A stretch of 22,379 bases of DNA, taken from assembly GCA_964641965.1 (NCBI GenBank), contig CAZXLD010000064.1, positions 1 through 22,379 on the forward strand. Reading direction: 5' to 3'. How positions within the stretch are numbered: position 1 is the first letter of the stretch; each line of letters opens with the position of its first letter. Both the position numbers and the translations under genes were made by a program. Shown piece after piece: positions 1 to 6,478 of the stretch. The notes beneath the pieces were generated by a model that worked only from the letters and a program-made list of their open reading frames with translations, was not told the DNA's origin and ran no database searches. Source of the DNA: JAJDFU01 sp964641965. GTDB lineage: Bacteria; Bacteroidota; Bacteroidia; Chitinophagales; Saprospiraceae.

Positions 1-532
1 GCTCTGGTGGTGGGGGTGGCGGAGGTGGTGGGGGTGGTGCTGCAGTTACGGGTTCTGGTACTTCGAGCACAGTTTCCTCATCCACACTCATGTCTTCGAA
101 TTCGGGTTCATCCTCCTCCAGGATTTCATCGTCCGGCACCTCTTCGATTACTGGAGGTGGAGGCGGAGGTGGGGGTGGGGGTGGTTCGGCGGTACGAGGT
201 GGTTCGATTTCGATGTCCTCATCCATATAGAGAGCATCTTCAGGAATATCAATAACCTCGTCCGTTTCCGTCCAGTTAAAAGCAAAAATCACAAGAGACA
301 ATGCAAGCACAACACCTACCCGAAGGAAGACGCTACTGTTCCGAAATGAATCGGCCCAGGGGTACTTGGTTCTCCCTGCAGATAGGGACTGCTTATACTT
401 AGACGGGTCAGCCACTCCCTGTTCGGAGCGTTTTCTAAAAAGCGTCTTCATCCCAATGATGAGCGCAATTATGAAAACCGCCACCGCAAGGACAGCTACA
501 ATGAGCTGCGTACTGTTTAATGATAGGTCCAT
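1..532 (-). CDS. TonB-family energy transducer, N-terminal part (gene runs off the left edge)
   Basis: Translating the minus strand from the ATG at 532-530 gives 177 residues with no stop before the window edge, so the C-terminal TonB domain is not visible. The visible part has a hydrophobic helix at about residues 8-28, a short basic stretch, a second helix at about 68-86 (after KYPWADSFRN), then a long acidic and proline-rich region with uninterrupted runs of 11 and 10 prolines separated by about 45 mostly acidic residues. This anchor-plus-Pro/Glu-spacer design is that of TonB proteins, which pass proton-motive force to outer-membrane transporters. The start lies inside the last codons of the VanZ-family gene (16-nt overlap), so it is probably translationally coupled. 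The helix at 8-28 is additional to the single anchor usual in the family. The assignment rests on architecture because the TonB_C domain is out of view. Confidence 0.8.
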   Translation of the reverse strand, partial: MDLSLNSTQLIVAVLAVAVFIIALIIGMKTLFRKRSEQGVADPSKYKQSLSAGRTKYPWADSFRNSSVFLRVGVVLALSLVIFAFNWTETDEVIDIPEDALYMDEDIEIEPPRTAEPPPPPPPPPPPVIEEVPDDEILEEDEPEFEDMSVDEETVLEVPEPVTAAPPPPPPPPPPPE

Positions 533-906
533 GCTGACGATTTTACAAATTTACTATACAAATAACCGGCTGACCAACCGGCTGTAATGCCACAAATATT
601 AGCCAAAATGTCCCAAATTTCAAACATACGGTTAGGGAAAAAGGCAAATTGCATAATTTCCATTCCAAAACCGTAAGCTGATCCTCCCAATAGGATAAAG
701 AGACTTTCCTTTGAATGCCTTCCTGATAAGAAAAATCCTAACCAGAGGAGCAGAGCGAAAATGGCGTATACTCCAATGTGGGCAATTTTGTCGGGCCCAA
801 TAAAACCTACTCGAATCGGAGGCGGACGTAAACCGCTAACCGCAGAAAGAATAAGTATTAGGACAGACCATAACCCAACTGGGACAAAAGCAAAGAACGT
901 TTTCAA
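517..906 (-). CDS. VanZ-family membrane protein
   Basis: A 129-residue protein with about four hydrophobic segments. It carries the VanZ-like features DKIAHIGVYA in the loop between the first two helices and GMEIMQFAFFPNR followed by DILANICGITAG near the end. VanZ-like proteins are small integral membrane proteins, some linked to teicoplanin resistance; in Bacteroidota their role is unknown. No in-frame ATG exists between the gcvH stop and the body of the gene, so the start is a non-ATG codon. TTG at 906-904 (protein beginning MKTFFAFVPVGLW) is the most plausible; ATT codons further upstream are less likely. It starts 50 nt after gcvH, and its 3' end overlaps the tonB-like start by 16 nt, consistent with one transcript. 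The family call is firm and the start only moderate. Confidence 0.82.
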   Translation of the reverse strand: MKTFFAFVPVGLWSVLILILSAVSGLRPPPIRVGFIGPDKIAHIGVYAIFALLLWLGFFLSGRHSKESLFILLGGSAYGFGMEIMQFAFFPNRMFEIWDILANICGITAGWSAGYLYSKFVKSSAWTYH

Positions 907-956
907 TTGGTAGATGCAGGTGATGCTGATTTTGGTGTACGCAAGTCGAAAAATAA

Positions 957-1349
957 TTAACTGACCTGATTTCGGTACTCTTCTGCGCTCATTAACTCCT
1001 CCAATTCGCCGGGATCTGCAAGTTGTATTTTCACAATCCAGCCTTCTCCGTAGGGGTCTCTGTTTACAAGCGTTGGATCATCACCCTCGTTTTCATCCAA
1101 TTTGCTGTTAAACTCAAGGATCTTACCTCCAACTGGCATAAAAAGGTCTGATGTCGTTTTCACTGCCTCTACGGTTCCAAACACTTCGTTCTTTTCTAAG
1201 TCTTCTCCCACAGAATCCACCTCAATGTACACGAGTTCATCCAATTCGGATTGTGCAAAATCGGTAATGCCAATATAAGCAGTACCATCCCCTTGGGAAC
1301 GAACCCATTCGTGCTCTTCTGTATACTTGAGATTAGCGGGAAAATCCAT
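957..1349 (-). CDS. gcvH: Glycine cleavage system H protein
   Basis: At 130 residues this has the usual H-protein length. It is the lipoylated shuttle of the glycine cleavage complex: it carries the methylamine group from the P protein (glycine decarboxylase) to the T protein and is reoxidised by the L protein. The N-terminal part KYTEEHEWV and the lipoyl region GTVEAVKTTSDLFMPV are diagnostic. The lipoylated lysine is K64 in EAVK, placed in the usual beta-hairpin. The C-terminal ends in the typical LMSAEEYRNQV. The start is ATG 1349. No gcvT or gcvP lies nearby; instead the gene heads an operon with a VanZ-family gene and a tonB-like gene. A TAnnTTTG-type -7 element lies about 43 nt upstream. 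Confidence 0.97.
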   Translation of the reverse strand: MDFPANLKYTEEHEWVRSQGDGTAYIGITDFAQSELDELVYIEVDSVGEDLEKNEVFGTVEAVKTTSDLFMPVGGKILEFNSKLDENEGDDPTLVNRDPYGEGWIVKIQLADPGELEELMSAEEYRNQVS

Positions 1350-1391
1350 GGAAATAGCTATTTAAAGTAGAGGAAATTGAACCAAGCGAGC

Positions 1392-1399
1392 CAAATTTA
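1392..1399 (-). promoter_or_regulatory. Candidate -7 promoter element of the gcvH operon
   Basis: On the minus strand this reads TAAATTTG, an exact match to the Bacteroidota housekeeping -7 consensus TAnnTTTG, about 43 nt before the gcvH ATG. I see no clear TTG at the -33 position; the region there is T-rich. The site lies just past the citrate synthase terminator, where a promoter for the downstream gcvH operon is expected. Confidence 0.5.
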
Positions 1400-1416
1400 A
1401 TGGAATTTTGGAAATG

Positions 1417-1449
1417 AAAAAGCTGAAGCTCATTTGAGACTTCAGCTTT
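1417..1449 (-). terminator. Intrinsic terminator of the citrate synthase gene
   Basis: A perfect 10-bp stem, AAAGCTGAAG (1419-1428) with CTTCAGCTTT (1440-1449), closes an 11-nt loop. On the minus strand it is followed directly by a T run (complement of A1417-A1421). It begins 23 nt after the citrate synthase stop at 1472. Confidence 0.85.
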
Positions 1450-1471
1450 ATGTGTTTCTGTGAATAAGAAA

Positions 1472-2806
1472 TCACGAACTCACCCCGTCTGTACTTTCTT
1501 TCAGGTTCTTTACGGTTTCAAATACCCATTCAGAAGTAACAGACTTTGGTCGCTCCAAAGGAAATCCCAATGCCCGGGACCAACACAAGGCTGCGAGAAC
1601 CCCCAAAGCACGCGAAACACCAAAGAGTACGGTATAGAAACTGTATTCTTTTAGCCCATAATGGACTAATAAAGCCCCGGAATGGGCATCTACATTCGGC
1701 CAGGGATTCTTTACCTTTCCCAGTCCCTGCAAAATAGGCGGAACAACCTCAAAGACCTTCCAAACAACCTGAATTAGTTCTGAATCCTGTAAATAGGTTT
1801 CTGCGAATCTCTTTTGAGCTACAAATCGAGGATCAGGCTGGCGCAGCACAGCATGTCCATAACCAGGAATCACTTGCCCTGCTTCCAACGTGCTATGCAC
1901 GTATTCAGTTATGTTTTCTTTGGTAGGGTTGTTGGTCCCCAAGGCATCCAGCATTTTGAAAATCCACTTAATCACCTCTTGATTTGCTAAGCCATGGAGC
2001 GGCCCTGCAAGGGCATTCATCCCAGCTGCCAGGGAGTAATAAGCATCACTTAACGTAGAACCGACCAGATGGGTCGTATGAGCAGACGCATTTCCCCCCT
2101 CATGATCGGCATGAATGGTCATATAGAGCCGCATCAGACTTTTGAAGTCCGGCGCATCAAACCCAAGCATATGGGCAAAGTTACCGGCCCAATCGAGTGC
2201 AGTATCAGGAGGAATGTGCTCTCCCTTGTGGTACGTTCTTCGATATATATATGCTGCAACTCTGGGAAGTTTTGCTATTAAGTTCATGGTATCCTCATAA
2301 GTAGGATCCCAATACTCCGACTTATTAATGCCTTCGGCATACCTTCTGGCAAAGCAACTTTCCGTTTGTAACGAATTGATCGCCATGCTAAACTGGGTCA
2401 TAGGATGGGAATCCTTAGGCAGCGCGTCCAGCACAGCATAGGTATGCTCTGGAATATGACTCCTACTCAGCCATTGCTGGGTTAACCAGTGCACCTGGTC
2501 CTCGGTAGGAACTTCGCCTACCAACATCAACCAGAAAAGGCCTTCCGGTCTGGGCTCCTTCCCATCTGGCCCTTTAGGAAGCAGTTCTTTAAGCTCGGGA
2601 ATTGAATATCCCCGAAAGCGGATACCTTCAATCGGATCTAATGCAGATGGCTCCCAAACCATCATTTTTATTCCTCTGGCTCCCCCATAAATCTGTTGTA
2701 GCTTGACTTGATCAATTACCTGCCCTCCATGCTCTTTTAGCACGGATTTAATTTCACCTTTCAGAGCTTCCGCCTTTGCGGCAAATTTCTGTTTTAGGGG
2801 ATCCAT
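1472..2806 (-). CDS. gltA: Citrate synthase, eukaryotic (mitochondrial) type
   Basis: A 444-residue enzyme that condenses oxaloacetate and acetyl-CoA to citrate, the entry step of the TCA cycle. The catalytic triad of the family is visible: H271 in GPLHGLANQEV, H318 in PGYGHAVLR and D373 in NPWPNVDAHSG. The oxaloacetate-site segment IHADHEGGN (about 231-239) is also present. Motifs and the C-terminal run through YTVLFGVSRALGV and WSRALGFPLERPKS resemble animal mitochondrial citrate synthase far more than the roughly 430-residue hexameric bacterial GltA, so allosteric NADH control is unlikely (inference). Unlike the mitochondrial precursors it begins directly with MDPLKQKFAAKAEAL and needs no targeting peptide. 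Start ATG 2806. It appears monocistronic, with a terminator 23 nt after the stop. Confidence 0.96.
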   Translation of the reverse strand: MDPLKQKFAAKAEALKGEIKSVLKEHGGQVIDQVKLQQIYGGARGIKMMVWEPSALDPIEGIRFRGYSIPELKELLPKGPDGKEPRPEGLFWLMLVGEVPTEDQVHWLTQQWLSRSHIPEHTYAVLDALPKDSHPMTQFSMAINSLQTESCFARRYAEGINKSEYWDPTYEDTMNLIAKLPRVAAYIYRRTYHKGEHIPPDTALDWAGNFAHMLGFDAPDFKSLMRLYMTIHADHEGGNASAHTTHLVGSTLSDAYYSLAAGMNALAGPLHGLANQEVIKWIFKMLDALGTNNPTKENITEYVHSTLEAGQVIPGYGHAVLRQPDPRFVAQKRFAETYLQDSELIQVVWKVFEVVPPILQGLGKVKNPWPNVDAHSGALLVHYGLKEYSFYTVLFGVSRALGVLAALCWSRALGFPLERPKSVTSEWVFETVKNLKESTDGVSS

Positions 2807-3097
2807 ATGGTCTATAATTTTGTAGGAATTAAAGGAAATAAAAGGATTGCATATCTTTTGTTACCCTGGTGACCTGGACCTAAAGCCTCAGTATCGATAC
2901 TTTCAGTAGTTACTAGTAAATACAATGCCCAATCTAAGAACGAAGCCAAAACCTCGATGGTTTAGTTTAACAGGGTGGCCCAAAATACAATTTTCTTCAG
3001 GAGCTCAACGGAGGACTGAAGCGTTTGTCAGCGACAGAAATACGACTACTAATCCAAAATATTGCTGAGAAAAATCAGCTCCAAAAAAGTTTAAATA

Positions 3098-3700
3098 GTG
3101 GTAATCATTCAAGAAGTACTCGTCAACAAAGATGTTTTGGAAGAAAAGTTTGCCTGTAAGCTGGACGCTTGCAAGGGAGCCTGCTGCTGGGAAGGAGATT
3201 GGGGCGCTCCGCTTGACACTTTCGAACTTCAGGTATTGGAAAAAGAATATCCGGCTATTGCGTCCTACCTGGATGATGAGGGCAGGGATACCATCAAACA
3301 AAAGGGAACCTATCATTTTTTCGAGCAAGTCAAAGAATACGGCACCCCGCTAAAAGAAGGCGGAGCCTGCGCCTATTTGGTATTGGAGCCAAATGGAATC
3401 GCCAAATGCGGAATTGAGAAAGCCTACGAAGCAGGAGCAACATCTTTTCCAAAACCGATTAGCTGCCATTTGTATCCGGTACGCGTATTGCGAGACCAGC
3501 ACGGTGGCTTCGAACATCTGAGATATGATAGATGGGATATTTGCAACCCAGCCTGTAAGCAAGGGGCCGACGAAAATATTCGGGTATTCGAATTTGTGCG
3601 GGAGGGATTAATCCGGAAGTACGGCGCTGAGTGGTTTGCTGAATTAGAAGCTGCTGCTAAACATTTAGACTCAAATCAAAAGGATACGGCGATTCAATGA
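3098..3700 (+). CDS. DUF3109 family cysteine-rich protein
   Basis: A 200-residue soluble protein resembling the DUF3109 family, common in Bacteroidota and of unknown function. It has nine cysteines in a pattern suggesting a metal or iron-sulfur site: C20, C25, C29 and C30 in the N-terminal CKLDACKGACC block, C91, C104, C123 in PISCHLYPV, and C149 and C153 in DICNPAC. The arrangement recalls the YkgJ-type zinc/iron-chelating domain. The start is a GTG at 3098: an in-frame TAA lies two codons upstream, and the resulting N-terminus MVIIQEVLVN fits the family. It is a single gene that converges on the small heat-shock genes. No enzymatic role can be assigned from sequence. Confidence 0.85.
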   Translation: MVIIQEVLVNKDVLEEKFACKLDACKGACCWEGDWGAPLDTFELQVLEKEYPAIASYLDDEGRDTIKQKGTYHFFEQVKEYGTPLKEGGACAYLVLEPNGIAKCGIEKAYEAGATSFPKPISCHLYPVRVLRDQHGGFEHLRYDRWDICNPACKQGADENIRVFEFVREGLIRKYGAEWFAELEAAAKHLDSNQKDTAIQ

Positions 3701-3731
3701 AAAAAGGTCAGCATCATTGTGACACTGACCT
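3701..3731 (-). terminator. Intrinsic terminator of the hsp20 pair
   Basis: Stem AGGTCAG (3705-3711) with CTGACCT (3725-3731). On the minus strand it is followed by a T run (complement of A3701-A3705). It lies 40 nt past the downstream hsp20 stop and directly abuts the stop codon of the convergent DUF3109 gene (3698-3700). There is no T run on the plus side, so it mainly serves the minus strand. Confidence 0.75.
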
Positions 3732-3770
3732 CAAAAACACCTAAAACCCTATTAACTAACCTATACTCTT

Positions 3771-4211
3771 TTAGGAAATTTCTATTGTCCTCTTTTTGTT
3801 CGTAACAACTTCATCTTTTTTCGGCAATGTCACGGTAAGGACCCCATCTTCATAATTTGCCGATATTTTGTCTCCTTCTACCTCTTCAGGAAGCTGGAAT
3901 GTCCTGCGGAAAGAATTATAATTAAATTCTCTTCTGCGGTAATTGTCCTTTTCCTCGTCTACTTCTTCTTTATGTTCAGCAGACAAGGAGAGTACACTAT
4001 TGTGCAACTCGATGCGGAAATGATCCCGTTTTAAACCAGGAGCTGCAAGTTCGAGCAGAAACTGATCGTCATCTTCTTTAACGTTGACAGATGGCGTTAC
4101 CGCCCAGCTATCCTGCCCAAAAAAGTTGAGCAAATCCCGATTAAAGAAATCTTCTACCCAACTGTTCAATGATCTTGCCGGATTGGCCGGCTTCCTTTTT
4201 GCAGGTTTCAT
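3771..4211 (-). CDS. hsp20: Hsp20/alpha-crystallin small heat-shock protein (second of a pair)
   Basis: A 146-residue holdase-type chaperone that binds unfolding proteins without ATP. The N-terminal arm is basic and variable (MKPAKRKPANPARS). The alpha-crystallin domain spans about residues 40-135, with PSVNVKEDDDQFLLELAAPG as its first strands and the hallmark ANYEDGVLTVTLPK near the end. The C-terminal I-x-I motif (TIEIS) used for oligomer assembly is present. It follows the other hsp20 gene by 68 nt on the same strand and ends at a terminator, so the two probably share a transcript. The N-terminal arms of the two proteins are unrelated, suggesting distinct subunits that may co-assemble (inference). 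The start at ATG 4211 is unambiguous. Confidence 0.95.
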   Translation of the reverse strand: MKPAKRKPANPARSLNSWVEDFFNRDLLNFFGQDSWAVTPSVNVKEDDDQFLLELAAPGLKRDHFRIELHNSVLSLSAEHKEEVDEEKDNYRRREFNYNSFRRTFQLPEEVEGDKISANYEDGVLTVTLPKKDEVVTNKKRTIEIS

Positions 4212-4279
4212 ATCAAGAACTGTTTTTCAGTAAGTTAAGTTTAAGCGTAGCGAAAATTTTATGTCAAAAACAAGACGAA

Positions 4280-4702
4280 TTATCCTACATTGATCGTCCG
4301 AACCCTCGTTTTCTTCGACTTAGGAAGCGTCACAGAGAGCACACCTGCTTCATATTTTCCTTCAATGTGATCTACGTCGATCTCATCGCTTAGCATAAAT
4401 GTGCGTTCCAGGCGGTAGACGCCAAACTCATGGCGAAGAATCTTCATCTCAGTATCCGCCTCTTCCTGTTTTCTTTCTACATGAATGCTAAGTCTGTTTT
4501 TTTCAACCTCTATCTTAAAATCCTCCTTGTTCAAACCCGGTGCAGCCAATTCCAGCACGAAGGCTTCCTCTCGCTCCATCACATTAAGTAGTGGACGAAA
4601 TTGGGCGCCAGATGGACGCATATCCGGATGATTTTTAAAAGGAACCCGGTTTAGTTCATGCCTGCGATTGACAGGACTTGTATTTCGAGCAGTAAGTATC
4701 AT
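4280..4702 (-). CDS. hsp20: Hsp20/alpha-crystallin small heat-shock protein (first of a pair)
   Basis: About 140 residues from ATG 4702 (MILTARNTSPVNR). An in-frame GTG at 4729 would add nine residues, but the ATG gives the more typical Hsp20 N-terminus and is preferred. The alpha-crystallin domain runs from FRPLLNVMEREEAFVLELAA to the conserved GKYEAGVLSVTLPKSKK. The C-terminal I-x-V motif is in RTINVG. The protein should act as an ATP-independent holdase under heat or other protein stress. It heads the two-gene hsp20 unit; the 200 bp upstream hold two inverted repeats that are good candidates for stress-responsive control. The family assignment is secure and the start moderately so. Confidence 0.94.
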   Translation of the reverse strand: MILTARNTSPVNRRHELNRVPFKNHPDMRPSGAQFRPLLNVMEREEAFVLELAAPGLNKEDFKIEVEKNRLSIHVERKQEEADTEMKILRHEFGVYRLERTFMLSDEIDVDHIEGKYEAGVLSVTLPKSKKTRVRTINVG

Positions 4703-4759
4703 ATTGCTTTTATTAAGTTCAATAATCACTCAATAAATAGCAATAGGTATGCCAAAGCA

Positions 4760-4782
4760 GTTAGACCTAGAACAGGCCTAAC
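4760..4782. repeat. Inverted repeat in the hsp20 leader/promoter
   Basis: GTTAG (4760-4764) and CCT (4766-4768) pair with AGG (4774-4776) and CTAAC (4778-4782) around one mismatch and a 5-nt loop. It lies 58-80 nt upstream of the first hsp20 ATG. No T run follows, so it is a poor terminator; it could be an operator or a leader hairpin. Confidence 0.4.
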
Positions 4783-4785
4783 CAA

Positions 4786-4832
4786 CAAGTCATTTTGACA
4801 TGATAATTTAAATCAACTGCCAAATTGACTTG
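4786..4832. promoter_or_regulatory. Large dyad upstream of the hsp20 pair, possible operator
   Basis: CAAGTCATTTTGACA (4786-4800) and TGCCAAATTGACTTG (4818-4832) are inverted copies matching at 13 of 15 positions across an AT-rich 17-nt spacer. Each arm is itself a short palindrome, GTCA-N3-TGAC at 4789-4799 and GCCA-N3-TGAC at 4819-4829, with centres 30 bp apart, about three helical turns. It lies 84-130 nt before the hsp20 ATG and about 70 nt past the GH3 stop. No T run follows, so regulator binding is more likely than termination (inference). Confidence 0.5.
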
Positions 4833-4901
4833 CATTGAAGAGGTTCAGGTTCTAAAAAGGTCAGCCGACGCCCCCTCAACTTGTTGGAAAAGAATACACA
4901 A

Positions 4902-6434
4902 TCAGGGCACTTGTTCTCCCAAGAACTGGAGAATGTCATCGATGTACTTTCGATTATTTGCCAGGCGGGGCACTTTATGTTGTCCTCCGGCTTTTCCCTT
5001 CGTGCTTAACCAATCGTGAAAGGTCCCTTCGGGAACGGCTTGCAGTTTCAAATTTTTTAAAGCCATATCCTTATATCGTTTGGCTTCATAATCAGAATTA
5101 ACCTGCTGGAGGTTTTGGTCTAGTAACTGGCTAAATCTGTTGATATCCGTCGGGAGCTTTTCAAATTCTACAAGCCACTGATGCCCTCCCTTTCCAGTCG
5201 AGGAAAAGTAGACTGGAGCAACGGTATACTCCGAAACAATGGTATCCAGTTCCCTACAGGTCATGGCCAAAGCTTCATCCGTATTATCGACAATGACCTC
5301 TTCCCCAAAAGTATTTACAAACTGCTTTGTCCTCCCGGTAACTTTAATGCGATAAGGATGGAGAGAGGTAAATTGTACAGTATCTCCTGGCGTATAACGC
5401 CATAATCCCCCATTTGTAGAAATGACTAAGGCGTAGTGACCACCGAGTTTAACCTGTGATAAGGGCAGCGTTTCTGGATCTTCCTTATCCCATTGATCCA
5501 TCGGGATAAACTCATAATATATTCCATTATTTACCAATAGGAGAAGCCCTTCTTCATCCAGGCGGTCCTGAATCCCAAAGTACCCTTCAGAGGCATTGTA
5601 AATTTCCAGATACTGCACCTTCGGCGAAGGAAAAAAGGCTTCGAACTGTTTCCGATAAGGGGTGAAGCTGACCCCTCCATGAATGTAGACTTGAAAATCA
5701 GGCCAAACTTCAAGCATATGTTCTTTTCCGGTAATTTCCAGGATACGCCGAAAAAGAACAACTGTCCAGGTGGGCACGCCTCCGATCATGACCACTCTTT
5801 TTTCTTTGGCGCCGGCTATCGCCAACAACTCCAACTTCTTTTCCCACTCTGGCATCAGAGCGGTCTTGACATCTGGAAGGATAAATGGATGCAAGTAAAA
5901 CGGAAGGTGCTTCAACATAACTGCGGAAACATCCCCAACCTGGATTTCAGGATATTGATCCAAGCCAGCCAAAGATCCACCCATGATCATACTTTTGTAG
6001 GCAAATTGATTGGCATCACTACGATTGTGGTACAAAATGGTGGTGGTATCCCAGGCTCCCTTCTTATGACAATGCGTGAGATTTGCAGCTGTCATGGGAA
6101 TATACTTGCTCTTCCCACTCGTGGTACCACTAGATTTGGCAAACCACTTGGTCTGACCCGGCCAAAGCACATCTTTTTCTCCTTGCATGACCCTGTTTAT
6201 GTAAGGTTTCAGGGATGCATAATCTTGAACCGGAAAAGCTTGTGCAAAGTCCGATTGATCCTTAATCTCATGAAAATGGAAAGCTGTACCCCAAACCGTT
6301 CGGCTCGCCTGTCTAATGATCCTTTTTCTCCATGCTCCTTGCAATTCCTGGGGTTTTTCCAACATAGGCTGGATTTGCCAATGGAATCGGAGATCCTGAA
6401 ACTTTCTAAAAAATTGATTTGCAATCGCCCTCAT
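4902..6434 (-). CDS. GH3 family acyl-adenylating enzyme
   Basis: A 510-residue member of the GH3 family within the ANL adenylating superfamily, best known from plants where GH3 enzymes join jasmonate or auxin to amino acids through an acyl-AMP intermediate. All three ATP/AMP motifs are visible: SSGTTSGKSKYIPM (101-114), YNASEGYFG (279-287) and YTPGDTVQF (347-355), followed by TGRTKQFVNTFGEEV (366-380), which joins the large domain to the mobile C-terminal domain. Catalysis by acyl adenylation is therefore likely, but the acid and the acceptor amine are unknown in Bacteroidota. It starts at ATG 6434, 44 nt after the uvrA stop on the same strand, so it is probably co-transcribed with uvrA. The family call is firm. 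Confidence 0.92.
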   Translation of the reverse strand: MRAIANQFFRKFQDLRFHWQIQPMLEKPQELQGAWRKRIIRQASRTVWGTAFHFHEIKDQSDFAQAFPVQDYASLKPYINRVMQGEKDVLWPGQTKWFAKSSGTTSGKSKYIPMTAANLTHCHKKGAWDTTTILYHNRSDANQFAYKSMIMGGSLAGLDQYPEIQVGDVSAVMLKHLPFYLHPFILPDVKTALMPEWEKKLELLAIAGAKEKRVVMIGGVPTWTVVLFRRILEITGKEHMLEVWPDFQVYIHGGVSFTPYRKQFEAFFPSPKVQYLEIYNASEGYFGIQDRLDEEGLLLLVNNGIYYEFIPMDQWDKEDPETLPLSQVKLGGHYALVISTNGGLWRYTPGDTVQFTSLHPYRIKVTGRTKQFVNTFGEEVIVDNTDEALAMTCRELDTIVSEYTVAPVYFSSTGKGGHQWLVEFEKLPTDINRFSQLLDQNLQQVNSDYEAKRYKDMALKNLKLQAVPEGTFHDWLSTKGKAGGQHKVPRLANNRKYIDDILQFLGEQVP

Positions 6435-6478
6435 ACACGTTCGAGGAAAATGTCGGTTTGGGTTTTCCTAAACAAAAG

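Noticed and set aside
7..255. Plus-strand ORF of 82 codons at the left edge
   Set aside because: It is the reverse of the proline-coding part of the tonB-like gene, which has the coherent frame on the minus strand.
2891..2900. Perfect 10-bp palindrome GTATCGATAC upstream of the citrate synthase gene
   Set aside because: A single short palindrome of this size is expected by chance, and no promoter element could be placed relative to it.
4806..4830. TTGGCA on the minus strand as a possible sigma-54 -24 element for hsp20
   Set aside because: The matching -12 TTGCW element is absent at the right spacing, and the bases are better explained by the dyad.
4833..4901. Possible terminator of the GH3 gene before a CTTTTT run on the minus strand
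   Set aside because: Only a 3-bp GTC/GAC stem precedes the T run; too weak to call.
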